From: Mycetocola_B reblochoni
Lineage (GTDB): Bacteria > Actinomycetota > Actinomycetes > Actinomycetales > Microbacteriaceae
Assembly: GCF_003667525.1 (NCBI RefSeq)
Contig: NZ_RCUW01000001.1
Location: forward strand, 372,001 to 436,000
Length of the DNA stretch: 64,000 nt
Direction of reading: 5' to 3'
The translations under genes and the position numbers were made by a program. The notes under the pieces are model-generated. The model did not search any database. It saw only the letters and a program-made list of their open reading frames with translations, and had not been told where the DNA came from. The number at the start of each line of letters is the position of its first letter. The stretch's first letter is position 1. This document shows positions 51,670 to 60,288 of this stretch, piece by piece.

Positions 51670-52610
51670 GATGCGATCCTCGCCTTCGGGTTGAGCCAAC
51701 CGATGACGACGTCGATCAGCAGGTTGATGAGGATGACGCCGACGACGGTGAACATGATCAGGCCCATGATGATGGGGATGTCGCCGCGGGTGGTGTAGCT
51801 GACCGTCATGCTGCCGATCCCGGGGAGGCCGAAGATCTGCTCGACGATGACCGCGCCGCCGAGCAGCCCGACGAACTGCATGCCGAGCACGGTGAGGGCC
51901 GGCGCGGAGGCGTTGCGCATCACGTGCCGGAACAGGATGCGGTTGGGTCCGAGCCCGCGTGCCCGCAGCGTGCGGACGTAGTCGCGGTTGAGCACGTCCT
52001 TGACGGAGCCGCGCACCTGCTGGACGACTCCGGCGATCGCGGGGATGGACAGCGCGATGATCGGCAGGGTGATGGTCGACAGCCAGCCGGAGAGCGACAC
52101 GCTCGCGTCGATGTAGCCGATCGCGGGGAACCAGCGCAGCTGGACGGCGAAGACGATGACGAGGATGAGGGTGATGAGGAAGCCGGGCAGCGCGTAGCCC
52201 ACGACGCTGACGATCTGCACGGCCCGGTCGATCCACCCGCCGCGCACCGCAGCCCAGATGCCGAGGAGGAACGACAGCACCGCGGTGACGATCGTGACGC
52301 CGGCCATGACGCTGATCGTCACCGGCAGGCGGTTGCTGATCGAGGTGAGGACGTTCTCGCTGGTGAACCAGGAGGAGCCGAAGTCGCCCCTGAGCGCGTG
52401 CAGCAGCCAGTCGCCGTACTGGACGATGACGGGCCGGTCGAGGCCGAGCTGCTGGTTCTTGGCCGCGACCGCCTCGGCGGAGGCGCTCTGGCCGAGGAGG
52501 GAACGGCCGACGTCGGCGCCGGGAAGCGAGAGCAGGACGTAGCTGAGCGCGGAGATCACGAAGAGCAGGAACACTCCCGCGATGATGCGTCTCGCGATGA
52601 AGGTGAGCAT
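51666..52610 (-). CDS. ABC transporter permease (DppB-like)
   Basis: A 314-residue inner-membrane permease with six transmembrane helices. Family start MLTFIARRIIAGVFLLFVISALSY, then GLDRPVIVQYGDWLLHALRGDFGSSW, and the coupling loop LNRDYVRTLRARGLGPNRILFRHVMRNA (~200-228), followed by GGAVIVEQIFGLPGIG. It forms the channel together with the permease half of the fused protein. It follows the binding-protein gene by 60 bp and overlaps the fused gene by 4. Confidence 0.93.
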   Translation of the reverse strand: MLTFIARRIIAGVFLLFVISALSYVLLSLPGADVGRSLLGQSASAEAVAAKNQQLGLDRPVIVQYGDWLLHALRGDFGSSWFTSENVLTSISNRLPVTISVMAGVTIVTAVLSFLLGIWAAVRGGWIDRAVQIVSVVGYALPGFLITLILVIVFAVQLRWFPAIGYIDASVSLSGWLSTITLPIIALSIPAIAGVVQQVRGSVKDVLNRDYVRTLRARGLGPNRILFRHVMRNASAPALTVLGMQFVGLLGGAVIVEQIFGLPGIGSMTVSYTTRGDIPIIMGLIMFTVVGVILINLLIDVVIGWLNPKARIAS

Positions 52611-52670
52611 GGGGTACGACTCCGGGGACGGCCCCGCCGCCGCGGGCTGGCGCTCGCGGCGGCGGAGGGG

Positions 52671-54197
52671 TTACTTCGCTGGTGCGTAGTTGTAGATCGA
52701 CGGGACGGCGAGGCCCGACTGGGGTTCGGCGGTCACGCCGGCGTCGGTGACGAGCTGGTGCTCGACGCGGTAGAACGGCGCGAACCAGGCCTCCTCGACG
52801 ATGTGCTCGTTGAGTGCCCTGACGTCGGTGACGGCGTCGTCCGCCGAGGCGGAGCGGATGGACTCGACGAGCGACTGCACCTCGGGGTCGGTGCTGCCGA
52901 ACATGTTGAACGTCCCCGGCAGGATGAGCGACTGGATGACGATCCAGTCGTTCGAGGACTGGCCGATGTTGAGCACCGTGCCGGAGAACTCCCTGTCACT
53001 GAAGATGCGCTGCAGCGCGGTCGCCTGGTCCAGGTCCTCCCAGGTGAGCTCGATGCCGGCCTCGGCCAGGCTCGTCTGGATGGCGCTGGCGAGCGGGTCG
53101 CTGACGATCGCGGCCATGCGCGGCAGCGTGAGGGAGATGCCGTCGGCGTAGCCAGCCTCGGCGAGCAGCTCCTTGGCCTTCGCGGGGTCGTGGGGGTAGG
53201 CCTCGTCAAGGCTCTCCTCGTAGCCGGGGGCGTTGACGCCGAACACCTGGCTGGTGACCGCGCCCCTGCCCTGCATGATCTGGTCGAGCATCGTCTGCCG
53301 GTCCAGCGCGTAGTTGATCGCCTGGCGGACGCGGACGTCACCGAGCTCCGGCGTGACGGCTCCGTCCCTGTCGAACAGGAAGAGGCCCTGGAAGTCGAAG
53401 GACGTCGGCGTGCTGGTGAGTGCCGTGTCGGCCTCGGCGGCGATCTGCTGGTCGACGCTCTGCAGCAGCGCGGTGTCGATCTGCCCTGTCTTCAGGCCGT
53501 TGACGATCGCGTTCTCGTTGTCGAAGGCGCTGATCGTCACGGTGTCGAAGGGGAGCTCGCTGTCCCAGTACTCGTCGTTCTTGTCGAACACCCACTTGGT
53601 GCCGATGACGGTGCCGTCGGCGTCGAGGCGGTACGGTCCGGTGCCGTCGGGGGTGGTCTTGAGCGCGTCCTCGTCCTCGAAGCCGGCGGGGTTGGCCATC
53701 AGGCCGGCCGAGTCGGACAGGTAGAACTCCAGGCCCGGGTTGGGCGCGTCCATGACGATGTCGACGTGGGTGGCGTCGACCGCGGTCACGTCGGTGACCC
53801 CGGCGAGGTTGGCCGAGTCCGTGCCTCCGCCGTCCCTGAACCGGAGCAGGTTCGCCGTGACGGCGTCGGCGTCCAGCGCGGTGCCGTCAGCGAAGGCGAC
53901 GTCGTCGCGGAGGGTGAGCGAGAGGACGGTCCTGTCGTCGTTGTAGCTCCACTCGGTGGCGAGCATCGGCTCGTAGCTGCCGTCGGGAGCACGCTTGATG
54001 AGCGTGTCGTACACGGCCTGGAAGTAGGGCAGCGCGCTTCCGGTCGCGTCGACCGGGTCGAGGCTGCTCGGGACGGTCATGGTCGCGATGTTCAGCGTGT
54101 CCGAGGCCGTGTCGGCTCCGGTCCCTCCGCAGCCTGACAGCAGCAGGGACGCCGCGACGACGGCTGCGCCTGCGGGGAGAATACGGGTTCGCTTCAT
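52671..54197 (-). CDS. Family-5 ABC substrate-binding lipoprotein
   Basis: A 508-residue SBP_bac_5 protein (peptide, opine, nickel and some oligosaccharide importers). Lipoprotein signal peptide with LLSGC (Cys23). Then PSSLDPVDATGSALPYFQAVYDTLIK, LTLRDDVAFADGTALDADAV, and VRQAINYALDRQTML, all standard. Start ATG 54197 with ACGAGG upstream. Although the class name suggests peptides, its neighbours (GH20, GH3, NagA, NagB, ROK) argue for an amino-sugar oligosaccharide ligand, as in chito-oligosaccharide importers of the same class in some other bacteria. First gene of the importer operon. Confidence 0.9.
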   Translation of the reverse strand: MKRTRILPAGAAVVAASLLLSGCGGTGADTASDTLNIATMTVPSSLDPVDATGSALPYFQAVYDTLIKRAPDGSYEPMLATEWSYNDDRTVLSLTLRDDVAFADGTALDADAVTANLLRFRDGGGTDSANLAGVTDVTAVDATHVDIVMDAPNPGLEFYLSDSAGLMANPAGFEDEDALKTTPDGTGPYRLDADGTVIGTKWVFDKNDEYWDSELPFDTVTISAFDNENAIVNGLKTGQIDTALLQSVDQQIAAEADTALTSTPTSFDFQGLFLFDRDGAVTPELGDVRVRQAINYALDRQTMLDQIMQGRGAVTSQVFGVNAPGYEESLDEAYPHDPAKAKELLAEAGYADGISLTLPRMAAIVSDPLASAIQTSLAEAGIELTWEDLDQATALQRIFSDREFSGTVLNIGQSSNDWIVIQSLILPGTFNMFGSTDPEVQSLVESIRSASADDAVTDVRALNEHIVEEAWFAPFYRVEHQLVTDAGVTAEPQSGLAVPSIYNYAPAK

Positions 54198-54281
54198 CAA
54201 TGGCACCTCGTCTTTGGAAAGTGATTGCAGAGTGTGGATCCCGCCTCAGCTCAAGGCGTACGGCGATCATACACAGGAGAT

Positions 54282-54295
54282 CTACCAGGTGGTAG
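54282..54295. promoter_or_regulatory. Candidate TetR operator of the amino-sugar locus
   Basis: CTACCA, gg, TGGTAG: perfect 6-bp arms, in the 162-bp gap between the divergent binding-protein gene and tetR. It could control both operons at once. Confidence 0.55.
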
Positions 54296-54359
54296 GTTTT
54301 TGTGCGACGGGCACGGAACGCCACCACTTCCCCGTCCCGACAGGCCAGAACGGAGCACG

Positions 54360-55031
54360 ATGACCACGTCACCAGAGGGTCGCCCGGCACAGCGGGAACG
54401 CCTGAGCAAGGGCGAGCGCACCAAGCAGCGCATCGTCGAACTCGCCCTCGAGACCTTCGCGACGTCCGGCTTCAACGCCGTCTCGCTCCGCGACATCGCC
54501 ACGCAGGCGGGCATGACCCACGCCGGCCTGCTCCACCACTTCGACGGCAAGAAGGACCTGCTCGCCCAGGTCCTCAGCTACAGGGACCGCCGCGACCGCG
54601 CGCAGATGCCCGACCGCTCGGCCCCCGTCGCCGAGCGCTTCGCCTGGCTGGTCAGCATCGTCGAGCGCAACGTCGCCGCCCCCGGCGGCTCCAGTCTCTA
54701 CGCCACCCTGTCCGGCGAGGCCGTCCGCCCCGACCACCCCGCGCACGACCACTTCGTCGCCCGCTTCCGCTACCTGCAGAGCTACCTGGCCGACGCCTTC
54801 GAGGACGCCTTCGCCGAGCAGGCCGACCCGCCCCCGATCGCCCCGGCCCAGGCCGCGAGGCAACTGCTCGCGCTCCTCGACGGCCTGCAGCTGCACGCCC
54901 TGTACGAGCCGGACGAGCACACCATGATCCCCGACGTGATCGCGTCGCTGAACACCCTCGGCATCACCGTCCGTCCGCGCGACGTCGCGCACGCGACCAG
55001 CGGTGATGCCCCGACCACCGATGGAGCCTGA
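54360..55031 (+). CDS. TetR-family regulator of the amino-sugar locus
   Basis: A 223-residue regulator. Helix-turn-helix ~25-70: ALETFATSGFNAVSLRDIATQ and THAGLLHHFDGKKDLLAQVL. The C-terminal domain is helical without a known ligand class. ATG 54360 has AACGGAG at 6 bases. It is the first gene of the run tetR-GH3-SGNH-ROK (3 bp before GH3) and divergent from the importer operon, so it is the obvious local regulator; amino-sugar operons in relatives more often use GntR or ROK repressors. Confidence 0.88.
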   Translation: MTTSPEGRPAQRERLSKGERTKQRIVELALETFATSGFNAVSLRDIATQAGMTHAGLLHHFDGKKDLLAQVLSYRDRRDRAQMPDRSAPVAERFAWLVSIVERNVAAPGGSSLYATLSGEAVRPDHPAHDHFVARFRYLQSYLADAFEDAFAEQADPPPIAPAQAARQLLALLDGLQLHALYEPDEHTMIPDVIASLNTLGITVRPRDVAHATSGDAPTTDGA

Positions 55032-55034
55032 GAC

Positions 55035-57269
55035 ATGACGACACCCCGGCCGAGCCTCGAGCAGAAGGCGGCCCTGACCTCGGGCCGCGACACCTGGCAC
55101 TCGGAGTCCCTCGACGACATCCCCGTGATGATGATGACCGACGGCCCCCACGGGCTGCGCCAGCAGCTGCAGGACGGCGGCGACGCGCTCGGCATCGGCA
55201 ACAGCGTCCCGGCGACCTGCTTTCCCCCCGCCGCCGGCCTGGCCTCCAGCTGGAACACCGGGCTCGTCGAGCGCGTCGGCGTCGCCCTCGGGACCGAGGC
55301 CAGGGCCACAGAGATCCGGATCCTGCTCGGCCCCGGCCTCAACATCAAGCGCTCCCCCCTCGGCGGGCGGAACTTCGAGTACTTCTCCGAGGACCCGCGG
55401 GTGTCGGGGGAGCTCGCCGCCGCCATGGTGACCGGCATCCAGTCGATGGGCGTGGCCGCGACGCCCAAGCACTTCGCCGTGAACAACCAGGAGACCGACC
55501 GGCTGCGCGTGAGCGCCGAGGTCGACGAGCGGGCGCTCCGCGAGATCTACCTCTCCGCGTTCGAGCGGGTGGTCACCGTGGCGAGCCCCTGGGCCTTCAT
55601 GAGCTCGTACAACCGGATCAACGGCGTCTACGCGAGCGAGAACCACTGGCTCCTCACGGAGCTGCTGCGCGAGGAGTGGGGCTTCGACGGGCTGGTCATG
55701 TCCGACTGGGGGGCGGTCAACGACCGCGTCGCAGCCCTGGCCGCCGGGCTCGAGCTGGAGATGCCGCCCACCGGCACCGACCAGCTCATCGTCGACGCCG
55801 TGCGGACGGGCGAGCTCGACGAGGCCGTGCTCGACCGGGCCGTCGACCGGCTGCGCCTGCTGGCCGAGCGCACCGAGCGCCCGCCGCTGACCGGCTACGA
55901 CGCCGACGCGCACGACGACCTCGCCCGCTCCGCCGCGCAGGAGTCCATCGTGCTGCTGAAGAACGCGGACGTCCTGCCGCTGGACGCCGCGGCCACGCCC
56001 CGCATCGCCGTCGTCGGCGAGTTCGCCCGCACGCCGCGGTATCAGGGCGGCGGATCGAGCAGGGTCGTGCCGACGCGCATGCACTCGGCGCTGGACGCGC
56101 TTACCGACGCGCTCGGGCTCGGCGCGGACGGCCTGAGCTTCTCCCCCGGATTCGCGCTCGACGGGGACACCCCCGCCGGCGCGGCCGACGAGGCGGTCGC
56201 CGCCGTCGAGGCCGCCGACGTGGCCGTGCTCTTCCTCGGACTGCCCGACGGCACCGAGTCCGAGGGCTTCGACCGGACCACGATCGCGCTTCCCGCCGAG
56301 CAGCTTCATCTGCTGGAGCGGGCGGCAGCCACCACGACCCCCGTCGTCGTCGTGCTGTCCAACGGCGCGGTCGTCGACGTCGCCTCGTGGGAGCACCACG
56401 CCGACGCGATCCTCGAGGCCTGGCTGCTCGGCCAGGCGGGAGGACTCGCCATCGCCGACGTCCTGCTCGGAACGGTGTCGCCGAGCGGGAAGCTCGCCGA
56501 GACGATCCCGCTCGACCTGGCCGACACCCCCAGCCACCTGTCCTTCCCCGGCCGCGACGGCGTCGTCGTCTACGGCGAGAGCGTCTACGTCGGCTACCGC
56601 CACTACGACACGCGGCGGCTCCCCGTCGCGTACCCCTTCGGTTTCGGCCTCAGCTACACCCGCTTCGAGTACAGCGAGCTGGAGGTCACCGCCACCGGGC
56701 GGAACTCCTGGACCGTCGCGGCGACCGTCACCAACGTCGGCGAGCGACGCGGTGCGGAGACCGTGCAGCTGTACATCGGCGTCGAGCAGGATCGGCCCGA
56801 CCGTCCCGTGCACGAGCTCCGCGGCTTCGCCAAGGTCGACCTCGAGCCGGGCGAGTCGGCCCGGGTCGAGCTGCCCGTCACCGAGCGCGACCTCAGCCAC
56901 TGGAGTGTCAGGGACGGCGCCTGGCGCGTCGAGAAGGGCCGCTACACGGTCGAGCTCGCGGCGCACAGTAGGGACGTCCGGCTGGCGACGACGATCACGA
57001 GCGAGGGCGATGGCGTCGTCACACGGCTGAACGGCATGTCCACCGTGGGGGAATGGCTGGACCACCCCTACGGCAGGGAGCAGATCCAGTGGTTCATCGA
57101 CGGCGTGGACACGCGGTTCGGGGCCACGGCACCGGAGATGATCGTCATGCTCAAGCAGCTGCCGATCGCCAAGCTGACGACGTTCGGCATCGGCCTGGAC
57201 TCCGCGCGCATCGAACGGATGTGCGCGGAGGCGGCGGCCGACGGCGAACGGCACGGCGAGCAGCCGTGA
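55035..57269 (+). CDS. GH3 beta-glycosidase (BglX/beta-glucosidase-like)
   Basis: A 744-residue glycoside hydrolase. The N-terminal TIM-like domain has DGPHGLR, RNFEYFSEDP, TPKHFAVNNQETDR (substrate binding) and the nucleophile Asp224 in VMSDWGAV. The alpha/beta sandwich (~300-560) begins SAAQESIVLLKNADVLPL, and a fibronectin-III-like domain follows YPFGFGLSYTRFEYS. The usual acid/base region is not clear to me. No signal peptide, so it probably acts inside the cell on imported beta-linked saccharides; glucoside, xyloside or GlcNAc specificity cannot be decided. Overlaps the SGNH gene by 4 bases (GTGA). Confidence 0.88.
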   Translation: MTTPRPSLEQKAALTSGRDTWHSESLDDIPVMMMTDGPHGLRQQLQDGGDALGIGNSVPATCFPPAAGLASSWNTGLVERVGVALGTEARATEIRILLGPGLNIKRSPLGGRNFEYFSEDPRVSGELAAAMVTGIQSMGVAATPKHFAVNNQETDRLRVSAEVDERALREIYLSAFERVVTVASPWAFMSSYNRINGVYASENHWLLTELLREEWGFDGLVMSDWGAVNDRVAALAAGLELEMPPTGTDQLIVDAVRTGELDEAVLDRAVDRLRLLAERTERPPLTGYDADAHDDLARSAAQESIVLLKNADVLPLDAAATPRIAVVGEFARTPRYQGGGSSRVVPTRMHSALDALTDALGLGADGLSFSPGFALDGDTPAGAADEAVAAVEAADVAVLFLGLPDGTESEGFDRTTIALPAEQLHLLERAAATTTPVVVVLSNGAVVDVASWEHHADAILEAWLLGQAGGLAIADVLLGTVSPSGKLAETIPLDLADTPSHLSFPGRDGVVVYGESVYVGYRHYDTRRLPVAYPFGFGLSYTRFEYSELEVTATGRNSWTVAATVTNVGERRGAETVQLYIGVEQDRPDRPVHELRGFAKVDLEPGESARVELPVTERDLSHWSVRDGAWRVEKGRYTVELAAHSRDVRLATTITSEGDGVVTRLNGMSTVGEWLDHPYGREQIQWFIDGVDTRFGATAPEMIVMLKQLPIAKLTTFGIGLDSARIERMCAEAAADGERHGEQP

Positions 57270-58480
57270 CCGTCGTCGCCTCCGCCACCGGAATCCTGCC
57301 CCTGCTGCACGGTGCGGCCGAGCTGGAGCCGGGCTCCTTCGGCGGCTGGCGCGTCCACCGGCTGCCCGCGTGGGCGAGGGCCCAGCACGACTCGCCGCTG
57401 TTCCGCGCCGCGGAGCTCGCGCCGATGGCGGTCAGGCTGCGGCTGACGACGCCGGCGCGGCGGGTGAGGGTGCGACTGGTCACCTCGGGGATCGCCGGCG
57501 CGACAGGTGTGCCGAGCACTCCGGTGCGCAGCAGCAGCGGGTCGGGCGAGCACGAGCATGCGGTTCCGCTCGGCGTCGCGGTCTCGGCCGAGGCGCCGGC
57601 CGACATCAGGGGCGGGGTCGCGACGATCGAGATCGAGCACGACGGCTCCGACACGCCCGTCGAGCTGCACCTGCCACACGGTGTCGGTGTCGAGCTTGTC
57701 TCCGTGTCGGCCGACGGGCCGCTCACCGCCGCGCCGGATCACCGCCCGCTGTGGGTGCACTACGGCAGCTCGATCAGCCACGGCGCGTACCTGGCCAGCG
57801 ACGCCGACGCCTGGCCTATCCGCGCCGCACGCGCACTCGACTGGCAGCTGCACAGCCTCGCCTTCGCCGGCAACGCGCAGCTGGACGGCTTCGTCGCCCG
57901 GCACCTTCGCACCCTGCCCGCCGACCTCGTCACGCTCAAGGTGGGCATCAACCTGGTGAACGCCGACAGCATGCGCGAGCGTGCCGTCCGTCCGGCGCTG
58001 CATTCCTTCCTCGACACCGTCCGCGAGGCGATGCCGACCACCCCCGTGCTGATGATCACGGCGGTCAGCTGCCCCATCCACGAGGAGACCCCCGGCCCGG
58101 TGGTCCCGCGCGCGGGCGGCTTCGGCGCGGCCGAGCGCCGGGTCGAGGACGATGCGGGGGCGCTGACCCTCCGCCGCACGAGGGAGATCGTCGAGGACGT
58201 CGTCGCCGGGCGACGCCGGACGGATCCCGCGCTCGATGTGATCGACAGGCGCCGGCTCCTCGGCGAGGACGATGTCGCGACCCTCTACGACCGGCTGCAC
58301 CCCGACCGGGCCGGCAGCCGTCTGATGGCCGACCGCGCTGTCCCCCTGCTGCGCGCAGCCAGGCAGCGGCTGGCCGTTCCCTCGCCCACGGTCGACGGCA
58401 CCGGACGCGACGGTGCCGGTGCCGCCGGCGACGGCGGGGACGGCGACGGTGACGACGGCGGGGACGGGGCGAGCCGATGA
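57266..58480 (+). CDS. SGNH/GDSL-family esterase
   Basis: A 404-residue protein. Residues ~1-155 form a beta-sandwich-like N-terminal domain (SFGGWRVHRLP ... VRLRLTTPARRVRVRL), then the SGNH hydrolase domain: LWVHYGSSISHG with nucleophile Ser169, GFVARHLRTLPADLVTLKVGINLV holding the Gly/Asn blocks, and the C-terminal DRLHPDRAGSRLM with the Asp-x-x-His pair. In this context it may remove acetyl groups from the imported saccharide. The end is a Gly/Asp-rich tail (AAGDGGDGDGDDGGDG). GTG start overlapping the GH3 stop; overlaps the ROK gene by 4 bases. Cytoplasmic. Confidence 0.82.
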   Translation: MTVVASATGILPLLHGAAELEPGSFGGWRVHRLPAWARAQHDSPLFRAAELAPMAVRLRLTTPARRVRVRLVTSGIAGATGVPSTPVRSSSGSGEHEHAVPLGVAVSAEAPADIRGGVATIEIEHDGSDTPVELHLPHGVGVELVSVSADGPLTAAPDHRPLWVHYGSSISHGAYLASDADAWPIRAARALDWQLHSLAFAGNAQLDGFVARHLRTLPADLVTLKVGINLVNADSMRERAVRPALHSFLDTVREAMPTTPVLMITAVSCPIHEETPGPVVPRAGGFGAAERRVEDDAGALTLRRTREIVEDVVAGRRRTDPALDVIDRRRLLGEDDVATLYDRLHPDRAGSRLMADRAVPLLRAARQRLAVPSPTVDGTGRDGAGAAGDGGDGDGDDGGDGASR

Positions 58481-59394
58481 GCGCGACCGGCTACCTCATC
58501 GGCGTCGACGTCGGCGGGACGAGCATGCGCGCGTCGGCGGTCACCACGACCGGCACGGAGCTCGCCCGCCACCGGCTGCCGACCTCCGCGGAGCTCGACC
58601 CCCAGCGCACGCTCGACCGGTTGATCGCGGAGCTGCGCGCCTTTCTCCCCCCGGACACGGGGAAGCCGCGAGCGATCGGCCTGGGCGTGCCAGGGCACGT
58701 GTCCGCGGGCGTCGTGCGGCGCGCGGCGAACCTCGGCTGGCGGGACCATCCGCTGGCGGCCCTGCTGCGCGCGAGCACCGGCGTGGACCGCATCTCCGTC
58801 TCCAACGACGCCGCCGCGACGGCGCTCGCGGAGAGCGCGGCGCGCGGCCACCGCGGCGGGGTGCTTGTCGTACCGCTCGGGACGGGTGTCTCCGGAGCGC
58901 TGGTGCGCGACGGCGTGCTGCTCGGCGGCGACAGCGGCGCGGCGGGAGAGCTCGGCCACGCACCGGTCATCCCCGGAGGCGAGCCCTGCGCGTGCGGGTC
59001 GTCCGGCTGCGTCGAGGCCTACGCCTCCGCCCGCAGCGTGGTCAGGCGATTCCGCTCGGCCGGCGGGCGCGCGCACGACGCGGCGGACGTCGTCGCCGCA
59101 GTTGCCGCGGGCGACTCACGCGCCGCCGCTGTGTGGGACTCGGCCTGCGACGCGCTGGCGCGGGGCATCGCGGGTGCCGTCGCCCTCACCGACCCCGGTC
59201 TCGTCGTCCTCGGCGGAGGGCTGTCGGCCGCGGGCGAGGCGTTGCGGGAACCGGTCGACCGGCGACTCGCCGAGCTGCTGCCGTGGCGGGACGCACCGAG
59301 GCTCGAGCTCGCCGTCCTCGGCCAGGAGGCCGGCCTGACCGGTGCCGTCGCCCTGGCAGCTGCCGCGATCGGAGACGGGCAGCGCGCCCCCTGA
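58477..59394 (+). CDS. ROK-family sugar kinase
   Basis: A 305-residue kinase without the N-terminal HTH of ROK repressors. ATP motif IGVDVGGTSMRA (~8-19), catalytic Asp in SNDAAATALAE, LGTGVSG, and the zinc-binding ELGHAPVIPGGEPCACGSSGCVEAY. The ROK group includes glucokinase and N-acetylglucosamine kinase; next to nagB and nagA, GlcNAc kinase (giving GlcNAc-6-phosphate for NagA) is the most likely role, not provable from sequence alone. Confidence 0.87.
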   Translation: MSATGYLIGVDVGGTSMRASAVTTTGTELARHRLPTSAELDPQRTLDRLIAELRAFLPPDTGKPRAIGLGVPGHVSAGVVRRAANLGWRDHPLAALLRASTGVDRISVSNDAAATALAESAARGHRGGVLVVPLGTGVSGALVRDGVLLGGDSGAAGELGHAPVIPGGEPCACGSSGCVEAYASARSVVRRFRSAGGRAHDAADVVAAVAAGDSRAAAVWDSACDALARGIAGAVALTDPGLVVLGGGLSAAGEALREPVDRRLAELLPWRDAPRLELAVLGQEAGLTGAVALAAAAIGDGQRAP

Positions 59395-59517
59395 CCACCC
59401 CCGACGGAGCACCCCACGACGGACCGCCGCACGGCTAGGACCTCCCACGCCAGACCACCCCACGACGCCCCCTCCCGACAGCCCACCACGCCGCCCCGAT
59501 CCCAGAGAAGGCAGAGC

Positions 59518-60288
59518 ATGCAGATCATCATCGTCCCCACCCCCGAGGCCCTCGGCGACGCCGCGGCCGACCTCATCCTGCGGCGAGCGGATGCCGGCGA
59601 GCTCCGGGTTCTCGGCGTGGCCACGGGCTCGTCGCCGGTCCCCGTCTACCGGTCCCTGGCGGAGCGGGCCGCGGGCCGGCTGTCCGGGGTGACCGCCATC
59701 GCCCTCGACGAGTACGTCGGCATCGACCCGGACCACCCCGAGAGCTACCACAGCGTCATCGACCGTGAGGTGACCGTCCCTCTCGGCCTCGACCCCTCCG
59801 CCGTCCACGTCCCCGACGGCGACGTCGGCGGGCTGCCGACGGCCGGCGAGCGCTACGAGGGCCTCATCCGCGCCTGCGGCGGCGTGGACGTGCAGATCCT
59901 CGGGATCGGAGCGACCGGTCACATCGGGTTCAACGAGCCGGGGTCCTCGCTCGCGTCCCGAACGAGGGTGAAGACGCTCACCCCGCAGACCCGCAGCGAC
60001 AATGCCCGCTTCTTCGCCGAGCAGAAGGATGTTCCTGTGCACTGCGTGACGCAGGGCCTCGGCACGATCATGGACGCCAGGGAGGTGCTGCTCGTCGCGT
60101 GGGGTGACGCCAAGTCGGAGGCCGTCGCGGCCGCCGTCGAGGGCCCGGTCACGAGCATGTGCCCCGGAAGCGTGCTGCAGATGCACCCGAACGCCACCGT
60201 CATCGTCGACGAGGCCGCCGCCGCACGATTGACGAACGCCGACTACTACCGCTTCGCGTACGCGAACCGCCCGGACTGGCAGCGATGA
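59518..60288 (+). CDS. nagB: Glucosamine-6-phosphate deaminase
   Basis: A 256-residue isomerase/deaminase converting GlcN-6-P to fructose-6-phosphate and ammonia. Clear motifs: VATGSSPVPVYRSL (phosphate binding), the catalytic ALDEYVGI (~62-69), GIGATGHIGFNEPGSS with the ring-opening His, and TQGLGTIMDAREVLLVAWG. Slightly shorter than E. coli NagB (266), lacking part of the allosteric C-terminus. ATG 59518 is preceded by GAGAAGG. It follows the ROK gene after a 123-bp C-rich gap with no visible gene and overlaps nagA by 4 bases. Confidence 0.95.
   Translation: MQIIIVPTPEALGDAAADLILRRADAGELRVLGVATGSSPVPVYRSLAERAAGRLSGVTAIALDEYVGIDPDHPESYHSVIDREVTVPLGLDPSAVHVPDGDVGGLPTAGERYEGLIRACGGVDVQILGIGATGHIGFNEPGSSLASRTRVKTLTPQTRSDNARFFAEQKDVPVHCVTQGLGTIMDAREVLLVAWGDAKSEAVAAAVEGPVTSMCPGSVLQMHPNATVIVDEAAAARLTNADYYRFAYANRPDWQR

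Noticed and set aside
54369..57254. A 961-codon open frame antisense to tetR and the GH3 gene
   Set aside because: No recognisable motif; the plus-strand genes have clear family motifs across the whole stretch.
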